Assembly: GCA_038503075.1 (NCBI GenBank)
Contig: JBCAML010000012.1
Location: 1,706,414 to 1,770,413 of the forward strand
Reading direction: 5' to 3'
Length of the DNA stretch: 64,000 bases
Origin: Gyromitra esculenta
Lineage: Eukaryota; Ascomycota; Pezizomycetes; Pezizales; Discinaceae
In this document: one piece after another, positions 50,601-62,818 of the stretch
Layout of the letters: each line of letters starts with the position of its first letter
Numbering within the stretch: the stretch's first letter is position 1
The notes under the pieces: generated by a model
Seen by the model: only the letters and a program-made list of their open reading frames with translations
Database searches by the model: none
Told to the model about the DNA's origin: nothing
Translations under genes and position numbers: made by a program

Positions 50601-51274
50601 TTTCTCCTCCGATTGCGAACTCCTCTGATATTGATATCAGCCTCAGCAGTGGCTGACGAGCTCACTGTAGCTGAGGTGGCCGTGGTTGCGTTTGCACTGG
50701 GATTGTCAACCGTCTGGTTGCTTGAAAACGCCGAAATCCCTACTGATCCGAGAACAGCTTGTGTAGTGTCGCCGATTACACGACAGTAGCCCCCAGCACT
50801 ACCAAAAACCATCAGCATATTTTCGTCTTTACTGATGGTACGTCCGTATTCGCGACATGATTCGACTCACTTATCTCTCACACATGCCAGCTCCCTGGTG
50901 TAAATCGCCTCATCCACCGCCATACTGGGGCTATACGCCCATGTGGTTGTGTCGTCGACGATAACCCATCCCTCACAGTCCGACAGAAGCTGTGTCCTGT
51001 ATCGCTGCAACTCAGTTAAGCAGGAAGCGGTACATATCTCATCGAGTTCCTCGACGCTGAAGCGCCTTTCGTTGGGCTCAGTGAGTATGGCTTCTCCGCA
51101 GTCGTTAATTGGCGAATTGAGAGTGACATTGCAGGCAGCTGGAGCGCCCAGATCAGTGGTGAAATCTTGATCAGAACCGTAGAGGTAGGCAGATAGGGCA
51201 GAGACAGTAGGGAGGAGAGTCAAAAAGTGCAGAGCCAGTATCGGTTTTGCCCAGTGAGAAATCATGATGTTCAA
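47695..51274 (-). CDS. secreted multi-LysM chitin-binding protein (about eight LysM modules)
   Basis: Secreted chitin-oligomer binding protein of the long LysM class. Exons: 51274-50871, 50831-50485, 50414-50269, 50219-49861, 49786-49712, 49642-49440, 49380-49039, 48954-48850, 48787-48731, 48665-47831 and 47725-47695, giving 967 aa, all in phase. A signal peptide covers about residues 1-26. A long non-LysM N-terminal part includes a His/Arg-rich run (GMHHTHHKHRR). LysM-type modules of the form C...DTC..I...YSI...Q/NF..WNP.....C..LW..YCV follow, about eight in all; two adjacent ones are nearly identical and are joined by Thr/Pro/Ser linkers. The first intron is very short (39 nt) and the third uses a weak GTTTTC donor. 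The final YAYCTGVSA is on a 31-nt last exon. It lies head to head with the chitinase gene, 2.5 kb away. Confidence 0.88.
48060..48495 (-). repeat. near-identical tandem LysM modules within the LysM gene
   Basis: Two consecutive modules, each with linker about 80 residues long, share long identical stretches, for example CTQWHVIAENDTCA, NADCSGVWLGYAYC and VAVGSTSSTPT. The nucleotide copies (about 48310-48495 and 48060-48245) are also nearly identical. This points to a recent internal duplication. Confidence 0.85.
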
Positions 51275-53786
51275 GTTCGAAAACTTGCGAATTTCCCCTT
51301 TGGCGGATGGATGGCAGGTGGCCGGTTGGAGTCGTATACAAATAGTTTACAATAGCGGGCCTAATGCTAAGTGTCTTTGGAGACTGGCGTGCCTAGAGGC
51401 ATGGTACGGACCAGAGGACTGATAGTAGTGTTTCTGAGGGATATGGCAGCGCACTATGCCTATCTAGGCATTACAATTAGTGAAGAATTCTAAAACTTAG
51501 TCTAGCTATGTGCACAGCGGGGCAGGAAGGGAGCAGTAGAGGGCTCGGGAAATAAACCAGAGAGAAAAAAAAACGACACTAGCTGCTCTACGTGCCATCA
51601 GCTAAGACCAATGATCAGAGAGGTTGTCGCGTGTGGGTCAGCATTTCCACGCTCTACCGGGGTACATGTCACACCGACGATCTCTCATAACACCTCAGGA
51701 ATAAAGGGGCAGAGTTTTCTTGCCTGCAGGCAACTTACCGATCTGGGGTAGAAGATAAGGTGTCGGAACTGGGCGAAGCCCCTGCAGTAGACCCAGCCCT
51801 AGCGGCAATCTCGCCGGGTAGCGAGCCGCGTTGTACAATGCCTCGGCTGATGGTAGCGCTAACAGGCACTTGCCAGGGTCTAGATATCCGCCTAATAAGT
51901 CTAATTATCTTCTTTTAAGCTTAATATCAACAATCTACCCTCGTTTCAAATAAAGATGAGGCCACACATCGTGTGATCATATGGACCTTTCCTATCACTG
52001 ATACGGAGCGTAGTTGAAATCGGGCATCGTAGTCGCGAGGGATGACTAAGCGTGGGAGGAATTATAGACCTATACCAACAGCAATTATATGTGTGTATAC
52101 ACCAGATGAACTCTCCCGGTCAATTTCATAGATCTGCACTTACACGAGCTCACGTGTTCGCTTCTTACTTAAATTACGTTCTCACCGGCCCCCTCCAAGC
52201 GCTGGATGTGATGCCAAGAGGGACTTGTGTATATGGAGTCTACTAATGGTGATTAATCTGGATTTTAAGTGGTGCCAAGAGCTCTTGGTACTAATATATC
52301 ATCTTGTGCCGTCCAACCGCGCTGGACCGCCAAGACGTGGCAATAATGATATTCCCCATGCCAGCAGAATTTGTAGCGATGGACGTCAGTACCCACCGGA
52401 CGCAAGGCGGCACAGATTCTCATCAAATCCCTCATCAGAACTGTATTCGAACCCTGAGGATGATATTGCAAGCATTCCTCTTATTCAGCGGCTTTTTGTG
52501 CTAGAAACCTTGCTGGTCATATGTCCATGACGGCGAGAGTTCTCCAAGCAATGGGTCTCAATGATACAGGGGTTTTCGGGGTTAACGTTCCCGGAACTTT
52601 TCCTGAATATTTTCTTCTGATGAGTTTGCAGTTCTCGTGGAATCATGGTGTTGAAATTAACTGAGGCTCAATTCCCGGCAACTACTCTACCGAGCGGTGG
52701 GGCCATGGATCGCCTTCTCGATCGAGTTGTTACGCCATCGGTAGCTACATATGCACGTACTCGATCTGTGATCCGTCCAGGTACCCGAAAATATGAGCCG
52801 CAAGCAATCTTACAGGAAGGTATAGCCCAGCAAGCCAAGGCATGTTTAGCCCCAGCAAGTTATTCTAAGTGCTTGGCGTTACTGCTACATGTACCGCGTT
52901 AACTGGCCGTATGCAACTACACGCTAAGACGTTGGAATAAGAAATGGCAAGTCTCAGGATAGAGGCTTTTGAAGGCTACAACTGTTTATGGCAACAGGTA
53001 GCCCTTTTAAGATAAAAAGTCCTTGGAAAAACGAAAAAACAACAACTGAGAGGCAATTCTACCTCGCCCCAAGCTTAATCTAACGTACTAGCATGTGGTC
53101 GTATACGGCCAGTTGATGTGGTAGTAGAGGCTCGACCACTTAGCCCCTCACATTCCGAGCATCGATATAGCATCCATGGTCTCCAATACTTCATCGGGTT
53201 AGGTATAGACTTAATCTTACGTTTCTACTTAGTTTGCTGAGCAACTAATACTTATCTGAGTAAACCGGTACTACGTTTTCGGTAACTGCAAGGCTGATTG
53301 CTCTAGGCCTCTGTATAAAGTATAGAGTACGAGCTGGGATGTTAGCGATCTTCTGTGCCACATTCTTTACTGCCTCGAAATCTGCAGGGTCCACCTCACT
53401 TTCTCCGAAGGTATACAGGGAGGATTAATTACCGAGTTATCGTGATAGAACTTTTGTCACACGACTAGTTCTCACTAGACTAACCCGTAATTGCTATCTG
53501 ATTTTTCTTACTTAATTTTCTGAGCCTATGGCTTCACCGGTTGTAGAGAATTACTCCTTTCCCTTTAGGTCTTCAATCCGGTCCATATATATCCGCTTCT
53601 CTTCATCTGGCTCTGCTTTAAAAAAAAACTGAGCTGTGAGATTTTTACCTCGTTGCTTTGCTGTCTAGTATAACTATATACTACACAGTAAATAGTACGG
53701 AGTAAGCAGTTCAGTTCACTCGTTACTACCCTCTATTTTCATATCTATTATCCCACCCTCTCACCTTAAAGTGGTGAGTAGGAAAG
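51275..53786. promoter_or_regulatory. divergent intergenic region of LysM and chitinase genes
   Basis: Both neighbouring genes are transcribed away from this 2.5 kb stretch, so it must hold both promoters. It contains a MITE (52892-53123). Plus-strand frames at 52052-52902 have no family resemblance. The region before 53787 shows ACTATATACTACAC-type TATA words and C/T-rich runs. Confidence 0.55.
52892..53123. mobile_element. Tc1/mariner-type MITE (family A, copy 2)
   Basis: TA-CCGCGTTAACTGGCCGTATG...CGTATACGGCCAGTTGATGTGG-TA. It is 232 bp with ~40-nt imperfect inverted ends and flanking TA. The ends and the inner AAGCTTAATCTAACGTACTA match copy 1 at 40440-40679. It lies between the two chitin-related genes, about 660 nt upstream of the chitinase ATG. 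Confidence 0.75.
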
Positions 53787-56700
53787 ATGGTGCACCTACC
53801 ATCGCCATTCTCTCACCATATCCTTCGCATCTTAATTCTTTCTCTCTCTCTTCATACTTTCCTCTCCTCCGCCGTTGGCTCTGACTACGTCCACCGCCGT
53901 CATTTCCCCGGTCCTGATGCCCACGGCAGTGATCTTCACGCTGCATTCTCCGAAAACCCAAGCAATGGCCTCGCCAATGCTGGACTTAACAAGCGGCAGG
54001 AGTACTCTTGCGGTCCTGGGCGTCCCTGCAGCAACGGCGCCTGCTGTGGCCCCACGGGATGGTGTAACTATGGGCCCGAAGCCTGTGGTGAGGGCTGCAC
54101 GAGTAACTGCGATGCCCATGCTGAGTGCGGTAAATATGCCCTGACTCCGGGGAAAAAGTGTCCCTTGAACGTCTGCTGCAGCGAGTTCGGATTTTGCGGT
54201 ACCACCGAGGAGTTCTGCAAGGAGCCCGGGTGCCAGAGCAACTGCGGCGATGTGAAGAGGCCGAAGGGGAAGGGCGACACCCAGGCACGAATGATCGGTT
54301 ACTACGAAGGGTGGGCGCATAACAAGGAGACGTGCGGAAAGATGACCCCCGAAGATATCCCTGCGAGTGCGTTGACCCATCTGAACTTTGCATTTGCATA
54401 TGTGAAGCCTATGACGTATGATATCGTCGTCATGGACGATTTGCCCACCGATCTATGGGATAGAACGACAGAACTTAAGCAGCAGAATCCTGGGCTGGAG
54501 GTGTGGATTAGTGTTGGGGGTTGGACATTTAACGATGTAAGTTGTACCATTATCTATTTGCTGGGTTAAGCGTATTAAGTGCGTGATAGAACAACACCAT
54601 CTGGCAACCTGTATTTTCCGAGATCGCCTCAACAAAGGCCAACCGAGCAAAGTTTATCAAGAATTCAATTGATTTCATGACGGAATACGGGTTCGATGGC
54701 ATGGACCTAGACTGGGAATATCCTGGTGCGCCGGATAGAGGAGGTCACGATGCCGATCGGAAAAGTAAGTAGCTAAACCATCAGTGAGAAGTTATGAATT
54801 TAAGTGATCTTGCATCCTTGGATACTCTGTACGAGATTGCGAAGTAGATAGCATCATTTAATTTTATCTCGAATGCTACGAGCAGATGTTGAGTGGATCA
54901 CTGATATCTTGGGTATAATATAGACTATGTCTCCTTGCTATCGGAGATGCATTCGGCCTTCAAGGATAACTCACGCAAAAAGGTCTAGCATCCATATATC
55001 CTGCGTTTGCTAGTATTACTTAATTACTGATTTAATATTGTTGAGTAGTTTGGGTTATCTTTCACATCCCCAACCTCATACTGGTATTTGAGATGGTTCG
55101 ACTTGGAAGAGATCCCCAAATACGTCGACTTCATCAATGTCATGAGTTACGATCTCCACGGAGTCTGGGACGCGGGTAATCCCATTGGTGCACAAGTCCT
55201 TGCCCATACCAATATGACAGAAATTGGCCGTGAGTAGCCCCATTCGACGATTATCTACCCCAGGCACGGGTTCCTCTTGTACTGACCTGTGTTTGTATCT
55301 AAGTGGCCCTGGATCTCTTTTGGCGAAACAATGTGCCGGCCTCAAAACTCTCAATTGGGATGGGTTTCTACGGACGAAGCTTCCAGCTAAAGGACCCCAG
55401 CTGCACGCATCCGGGATGCCCGTTCTCGGGGCCGGGTGCTAAAGGGCCATGTACGGACGCTGCAGGGATATTGAGTTACGAAGAGATCCAGCAGGTTGTT
55501 CAAAACTGTACGTGGACCACGCTTCCATCATTGCTTAATATCTAGAAATTTGCTTGGGATCCGAGTTTGCTGACGAGAGAGATGTGTGGGCGATGGATAG
55601 CGGGTGGAGCAAAGCCGTACTACGATAAAACTGCTCAGATAAACTATTTGGTCTGGAACCCAGGTCAGCTTACCGTTGGTGATGGCGGAGAATCATCGAA
55701 GACGAAGAGGGATACAGCTAGCGGAGACGGAGGGGGAGCCCAGTGGATCAGTTACGATGATGACAAAACTTTTAAAGCAAAAAGGGATTTTGCCAACTCG
55801 TTGGGACTTTCGTAAGCTTCCTCTCCACTGCACTCCTCTGCAAATGAAGGACCCCTGCGGCGACCCTATCGCGTACTAATCTATATTGGTTCCTGTCACT
55901 AGTGGTACTCTCCTCTGGGCCATTGATCAAGACGACTCGAAGTTCTCAGCGCTCAAATCCGTCACTGGCCTGGACGTCATACGTAATCCGAAACGGACAA
56001 ACAAAGCAGTTGCCGATGACCTTGGCCAATTCCTGCCTAGCAACTGTTTCAAGACCACCGAATGCAACTCGCGGTGTCCTGTAGGGTATACTACACTGAC
56101 GGATAAACTGTATCTCACGCCGGGTCGGAAGGACCGCTGCCTCAGATCCTACTGCTGCCCTTCTTACGCATCTCCCGACCCTAAAGACTGTCGCTGGCGT
56201 GGAAGTCCTACTGAATGCAATGGGCAGTGCCATGAGGGTGAGATAAGGATGATGGGTGACGATCAAGGAGACAACAAAAATAAATGCGTAAGTGGCGGTG
56301 TGGCGTTCTGTTGCTCAATTATCAATCCCGATCTCGTGAATAAGTGTGCGCGAGGTGTTTGCGGTCATGATCAGTGTACGACCGGCAAACCGAAAAGGGT
56401 TTCGTTCGTATATGACGACAACGACGTGTGTATTTCTGGAGCAGGAAATAAGATGTCTTGGTCATACTGCTGCGCTGATGAAACGGTGAGTAAAGATACT
56501 GTCCGTTGGTTATATTTATATTTATCCCCACCGATGGCTAATCGATATTGCAATACGTGAAGCCTTTCGAGAATTGCAAATGGTAAGTTACAGACAGCTT
56601 CCCATTAGGCCGTACAACGCACATATGCTAATGCGGAGTATTTAGGAAGGGGGATGGTAATGACTGCACGAACGCCGTTTGTGGCGACAATCAAGTCGAG

Positions 56701-59700
56701 ATCCTCCGAAGCAAACGAGGAGACCGTAAAAACAAATGCTTCTGGGGACGTCAGCGTGTGCTCTGCTGCGATGTTACCCAAACTGGATTTACCCCTCTCA
56801 TGCCTGCGAAGCTTGAGAATCTCTTTCCAAGCCTTCCTAGTGACGACACTCTATTGCCCAGTTTCGCCACCAAGATTGAGGATGCAGATTACGGCACCCG
56901 GACTGATCCCAACTCGCGCGGTTTTGCATGGGTTGTCATCGTTGGGAGCAAAGAAGCTGTAACTACCTTCCATAAGAGGGATGGATCTCACATTGAGCTG
57001 TTCGATTGCCCAGTGTCCAGACCTGGTGACACAGGTTTACACGTTGCGAAGGCAGTTTGTATGGGAGATATATCTAACTGCGAGGAGATTTTTGAAGGTG
57101 GAGTAGAAGGGACAATTGTCAAGATGCCAGATCACTGCACGGGTGATCCGTACGTACGCGCCGTCTATTTCCGAAAGGCAGATATACAACTTGTACCACA
57201 CCATCTGAGGAAGAGAGATGGAATGACCCCAACTTCCCATGTGTTTGAGTTCGGGTTTGACTATGACTTTTCCCTGTTAGTATATATATATATCTCCACA
57301 TTTTCCATGCTACAGTATGCTGACAAAGCTTAATAAAGGCGGAAGCGAGATTTTGGAGAAGTTTTAGTACGGGTGGTGAGTTCTACCGGTCCCCCCCAAT
57401 AGGGTTTTTATCACTGATTAGCTATAGGACTATTCCACAATGCCGGGTTACTGGGACAGAATCGTCAAGGACGCTCCGGTCACGAAGCGATCCAACGAAA
57501 AGAGATCCTTTGAGAACTTCAGAGAACTCGACAAGCGTTTCTGGAGTACCAGTAAACAGGAGTGGAAAAACAGACTACTAAACATCGAGGAAGAGTTCAA
57601 AGTATCACACTCAACTAAAGTGTCCTTAAGCACGCCTCTGTATTCAGCGAAAAAGGAGTGCCAACTTACGGATACCGTTAAGTTTGAAGCCTCTGTCGAT
57701 GTTGAGCTTAGCGGTAGTCTTGAGGTGCGCAATGAGCTCGGAGTAACGTTGATTGTAAGCTGTCTCTCCAACTCATGCGCTTGTTTTTCTAGGTGAAGGA
57801 TTATAATATATGCTAATAGTATATATAGGGAAAATTCTCTGGGTTTTCAATCTCATTTGCGGAATCATACGCGTTTTTGCATCAGGAGATTACTGGAGAT
57901 GTTGATATCAATATTGCGGCAATGGCCAAGATAGATTTCAACCGGTACAACATCGAGCAGCAAAGATGTTCGTGATCAATCTTCTAGTTACATTTTTTTG
58001 AACTCCTGTTCGTTGCTAATCTTGCACTTTTCCACGGTAGTCAAATTTAGTGATCTTGGGGCCGGTATTAATATTAAGGGGTAGGTATCTACTTTGTCTA
58101 TTGGGTATAATTGATTCTAATTGATTCTAGAATGCTGGAACTCGGACCATATCTCGAAGTGGGTGGAAAAATGAGTGGTTCGGCAACACTCTCAGGGTGG
58201 GTCCTTCCAAAATCAATAACAATTTCCCGGAATATCGGGGACGAAAATCACACTAACTCTAGGTAACTTAAAGTACCCTGAACTACGGTGCTCATTTAGA
58301 TATCAAAGAACTCCAGTACTTTTTCCCCACAGACATGGGCCAGCCCGACAAAGGCCAGATCTCATCGCCCGGAGTCAGTCCACGTTTCATCTCCGATAAA
58401 AAGGTTGAAGTTGAGGTCGATGGTGAACTTGCAGTCACAGTAACGCCTATATTAGGCATTGAATTGACTCTCGCCAGCTTGCCATCAGGGAAGCAAGAAC
58501 CCCTAGCGAGTGCAAAGGTACTGAGAATATATCACCCATATCTTTACATAGCAGAAGCTAATGAGAAAATAGATCGAGGTAAGCCTTGGGTGCACCGTCA
58601 AGGCAAAGGTCAAGGCGGACTCAAGCTGTAGCGGCATTTCGTTTGGGCTTGATGCTGGATTTAGAGGAGACTTGATGATTGAATCAAAGTAAGCTTTTCC
58701 TCCGTTCTTCGATCAGCATCACTGACATGATTGTTTTTCGGGTGATTTTAGTGTGGCAGGATGGTCGTCGTTCCTCGCACCATACAATTTCTGGAACACG
58801 AATAAGGAGGTGATTAAGTATTCGTGCTACAAATGGGATACAGCTGGAAGCAACAAGCGTGGGCTTGATAGTTCGACAGCTCCGAAATTGGCAGCGAGAT
58901 CAACAATCGAAGCAAGAGACGGTCGAGCGCACCTTGCCAAACGCGCCACGGACCATTCAGCTCTTGCAGTATTCAAAGATGCTGCTGCTAAATGTATATT
59001 GTGTCCTAAAGTTGATGCGAGTGACACTTCATTCGAGTCGTGCTTGGTCACATTACCAGAGTGGTGGAGGAGCGGTGACGGAGCTGGGCAAAGCGATACA
59101 GCGCCGGTAATGCGGCGGAGTGAACACACATCGAACGCGAAAAGGGATCTCAATTTCTGGACATCACCGCATCCGCATATCAGCACCACTTTCTCAACTG
59201 ATAGATCAAAGACATTCTGTGCAGTCGATCAAGTGCCAACTACTTGGTCTCCCGGAAAGTATTTCAGCTGGTCGAGCCTGCCATACGCGACATCTGTTTT
59301 TGATATTGCTGTCGAAAACGACTGTACTGATTACACGCTCGCAAAAACCCCATTCTCCTCGACGTATCCGGATAAAACAGCACCACTCTGGTATAACAAA
59401 TATGCTGCTGAGCACATTCTGGAACTCCAGACGGTGAGCCAACAAAGCCCTCCAGGCAAGCACCTAACAAGAGCACCATAGTCTAACATTCCATGCGTGA
59501 CATAGCTGAATCAATTTTACGACTGGGCACGTCTAAACAATCTCGCATTTCTCACCAACCGATGTCCATACTTTGTCCGCTGGTGGGCCCGAAATCCCAC
59601 TACGCCTCTTGAACGCCAAGCCTTGCAGTACAGTGGAATATCCACCTGTGCGCTCTACACGTTTCCTAATGACATCTCCGGCGCAGAGAATAACGTCGAT

Positions 59701-60292
59701 GAGTTTGTTATCTTGAGAGACGAGCTAAACAAAATGAAGGAAAACCTTTTTTCGAGCCACGGGACAATTGCGATGAGTGACAGATTCATGACTACTCTCA
59801 CAACCTTTCAACAATTGCGAGTTCTCAAGAATTTAGTTTTGGTATACGCCTACATGAATCACGACGAAACACATAAGAACTGGAAAGCACAAGTAGCCCG
59901 AGTAGGAGAATGCCTGTAAGTCTAGCACGGCCCCCCTTTATATCATTTATTCGCAAAGGATTTACCTACTAACCTACGGCCATTATCGTTCGAACAGTGA
60001 AACACTCGATGGAAACACCGGCCTCATTGCGCGAGCTTTTAACAACCCTCAGACTCAGCCGCCCCAAGCGTACACGAGCATGGGCTTGAAAGGTTCGTGG
60101 GATCTCTACATCGCAAGCGTTAGGACACAGTTCCATACACGAGCGATGAATTTCTTCGAGGACAAGCTCCAAGATATGGTAGACGAGTATGGAGAGTATG
60201 GCTCAAGTGATGATAATGCCACAAATGAGCCGATACGAAAGGCAATCGCCGCATTGAGGGCCGAGTATAGCACGTTGGAACTGAGATTATGA
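53787..60292 (+). CDS. subgroup C GH18 chitinase, killer-toxin alpha/beta-like
   Basis: Secreted chitin-degrading enzyme resembling the alpha/beta subunit of yeast killer toxins. Exons: 53787-54536, 54590-54764, 54924-54982, 55049-55229, 55304-55494, 55546-55811, 55903-56485, 56563-56582, 56646-57275, 57339-57375, 57428-57754, 57829-57967, 58041-58080, 58131-58196, 58274-58517, 58579-58688, 58752-59433, 59506-59915 and 59998-60292; 1734 aa, all in phase. Signal peptide about residues 1-30. Cys-rich chitin-binding type 1 repeats ([19 protein letters not shown] and [15 protein letters not shown]) at about 70-155. GH18 domain from about 170, with SVGGW and the catalytic [11 protein letters not shown] (acid Glu present), then GMGFYGRSF. 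Further Cys-rich modules follow at about 500-680, then a long toxin-subunit-like C-terminus of unknown fold. The donor of intron 5 (CAG/GTTGTT) is weak; the stronger GTACGT just downstream would create a stop. Confidence 0.9.
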
Positions 60293-61211
60293 TTTAGAGG
60301 TGCTAGAAAAACCGTGTAATATATGATATCGATTACTGTTGCGAACAGTAAGGGCTGTATTTTGTAGTTATATCTAGGATGGCTATGGCTATCATCGTTT
60401 TTGGTTACAGGCTGTAATCTATGTGCGTCGAAGCAAGTGATTACATTAAAATTAGCGCTTATAGTAAAAGCGGCAAACCCAAGATCCGGTTCAGATTGGG
60501 TAGCCAAGATTGTGGTATGCTAATCCATGGTGAGCGCGAAATCACCGCAGCCGCATGCCGCAGATTTTTCCCAGTCATACATGTATGCTGCTGGTAACAG
60601 TGGTTATAATAGAGATTCGATCAGGTGTGCATAATATTTGGACGCGTGAATGAAATATCTATCTATCTATCGATATGCGTGATATTAGATAGGTATTAAA
60701 CTGGGTAAGGTCTTGTTCTCATGAGGCCAATCGAGTCTCGCCGTATCCTCCTGGAGTACATCTGTACTGGGTAGGGATATGCAGATGGTGCAGGTCTCAC
60801 GTTATTTCTATCGCCTTGCCATTCTAGGCCTTCGCTTAACCCCACGCATTATGTAGCGCCAGCCAGATCGGTAACCTGCAGCCTTGATCCTTGACACCCC
60901 TCACTCGCGAGATACCTGCCATTGGGATGTCAGGATGTTTCTAACACGGCTGCAATGATGCGGGGTTACTTTCACAATTGGGAGAATCGAAGCTGAGCTG
61001 AATCATAATTGTTTCACTCCTTTATGTGGTTCAAAGCCAGGAAATGGTACGAGAGCTGGCCTCCCTCTCGATGGAATTGACGTATATATAAGATGCGGTT
61101 CGTGACATCCTTTTGCAGACCTCGAACATAGCTTCCTGATATTTCAAAGGCCAACTATTTTTTCGTCCGTTCTAGTGCTTCTTCACCCAAGCTGGTAGCC
61201 AGCTCACAACA
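60293..61211. other. spacer between chitinase and DUF2235 genes
   Basis: No gene is supported. It contains a short ATCT microsatellite (about 60657-60671) and, before 61212, a TATATATAAG word (about 61083) followed by a C/T-rich run, the likely promoter of the hydrolase gene. Confidence 0.5.
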
Positions 61212-62818
61212 ATGGACCATGAACATGAATGCGACTATAAGCGATTAATAATTTGCTGTGACGGAACTTGGCAATCCTCTGACAGCCCTTCCACAGTAAA
61301 GGGAGCCAATGTCTCTTCTAACGTGACAAAACTTTGCCGCGCCCTAGCCAAATCCGCCAAACTTGATCATGACCGCGGTGAAGTGCAGCAGGTGGTGTAC
61401 TATCAGTCCGGAATCGGCACGCATACGTTGACGCAGGTGTCTGAAAGTATTGCTGGTGGGTTCGATCCTGCTTGAAATCAGAATACGTAAAGTTATAATA
61501 ACGGCTTGTCTTATCGCAGGTGCGCTGGGATATGGTCTTGCGGAAAACGTAGTCGAGGCGTACAATTTCTTGTCGCTGAACTACGAGAAGGGGGATCAGA
61601 TATTCCTGTTCGGCTTCTCCCGGGGGGCATACACCGCGCGCTCACTGGCAGGTTTAGTATCAGACGTAGGAATCGTTGATAAAACCTATATGCAGTGCTT
61701 TCCCGAATTGTACAAATCGTACCAAATCGACGGGAAAAAAGGAGCCGAACATTACTTGGAAGAATCTCCAATAACCATAGCTCTAGATGAACCAAGGCCG
61801 AAGATAAAAGTGGTGGGGTGTTGGGACACCGTGGGTAGTTTGGGAGTCCCGGACACCTTTATCACACGCATCTGGCCATTTAGCAAGTGGAAAGGGACAA
61901 ATGAGTTTCATAACACGAATTTATGCGATAGTGAGATGCCCTAGATTATCCGCCTTCTTAGAACCTCAACTAACCACCACTAACTCAGCTATCGAAAACG
62001 CTTTCCAAGCACTAGCCTTGGACGAGCACCGACATCCCTTCTCTCCAGCCCTCTGGAACATCCCGGAGACCTCTAAGGTACAGCCCCTAACTGTTCAAGC
62101 TTAGCCCCTCACCCCTAACTCCCTAATCTTCACCCAGACAAACCTCGTACAATGCTGGTTCCCCGGTTATCACATCAACGTCGGTGGTGGCAGCAACGAT
62201 GGCTTTCTTGACAGCCCCCAAGGTGATCTTGAACAACTTGCCGACATCACCTTCGCCTGGATGGTTGATCTCTGCCAACCATTCCTTGAATTCGATTCGA
62301 AATTCATGTACATCCACCAGAGACATCACCGCTATCGTGTGCAACAACACATCGCCTCCAACATCTCCGGTTGGGCGGCGGGGAGGCTTGTCGAGACCTT
62401 TAGAGGGGTGCAAATACTCGGCGGGTCGACGACGCGGACTCCAGGACAATATAATCTCGACATATCACGGGTGGATGAATCGGACATAAAATATGTGACG
62501 AACGAATACATGCATTCTAGTGTGCGTATCCGGCTGAAGACGCTCGGAAGTGAAGGGATTAACGGTTGGGGTATAAAAAGAACAGCGTTGAAGGGTTTTG
62601 AACTAGAGCAAGATGTAGATACAGGAAAGGATGATAAGCGGTCAGGATGGAAATGGGTTAAGAGACCGACGAGCGGAGATGTTATTGAGATACCCGAGAT
62701 GAGGATTAAATGGGAAAACGAAGGTGATTCCGCAGAACGACTGTTGATGGATCAAGATATATTGAAGGAGGTAAACGAAGGGACTAAAAAACCGGCGAAG
62801 CTAGTAGACATTAGTTAA
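61212..62818 (+). CDS. DUF2235 alpha/beta-hydrolase (Tle1-like phospholipase fold)
   Basis: Member of the DUF2235 group, whose bacterial relatives include the Tle1 type VI secretion phospholipases. The function of fungal members is not known. Exons are 61212-61455, 61520-61930, 61989-62077 and 62138-62818, giving 474 aa. Landmarks are RLIICCDGTWQ near residue 11 (start of the domain), VYYQSGIGT, the nucleophile elbow GFSRGAYTAR (GxSxG), VGCWDTVGSLG (putative acid), FHNTNL, ALALDEHR, and WFPGYHINVGGGSNDG (His region). There is no signal peptide or membrane segment, so it is probably cytosolic. It is the last gene before the telomeric repeats, about 1.1 kb away, and follows the chitinase on the same strand. 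Confidence 0.88.

Noticed and set aside
52225..52902. Plus-strand frames of 85-101 aa between the LysM and chitinase genes
   Set aside because: No family resemblance and no splice chain. They overlap promoter and MITE sequence.
53832..54399. Minus-strand frames of 137 and 182 aa
   Set aside because: They are shadows of the GC-rich first exon of the chitinase.
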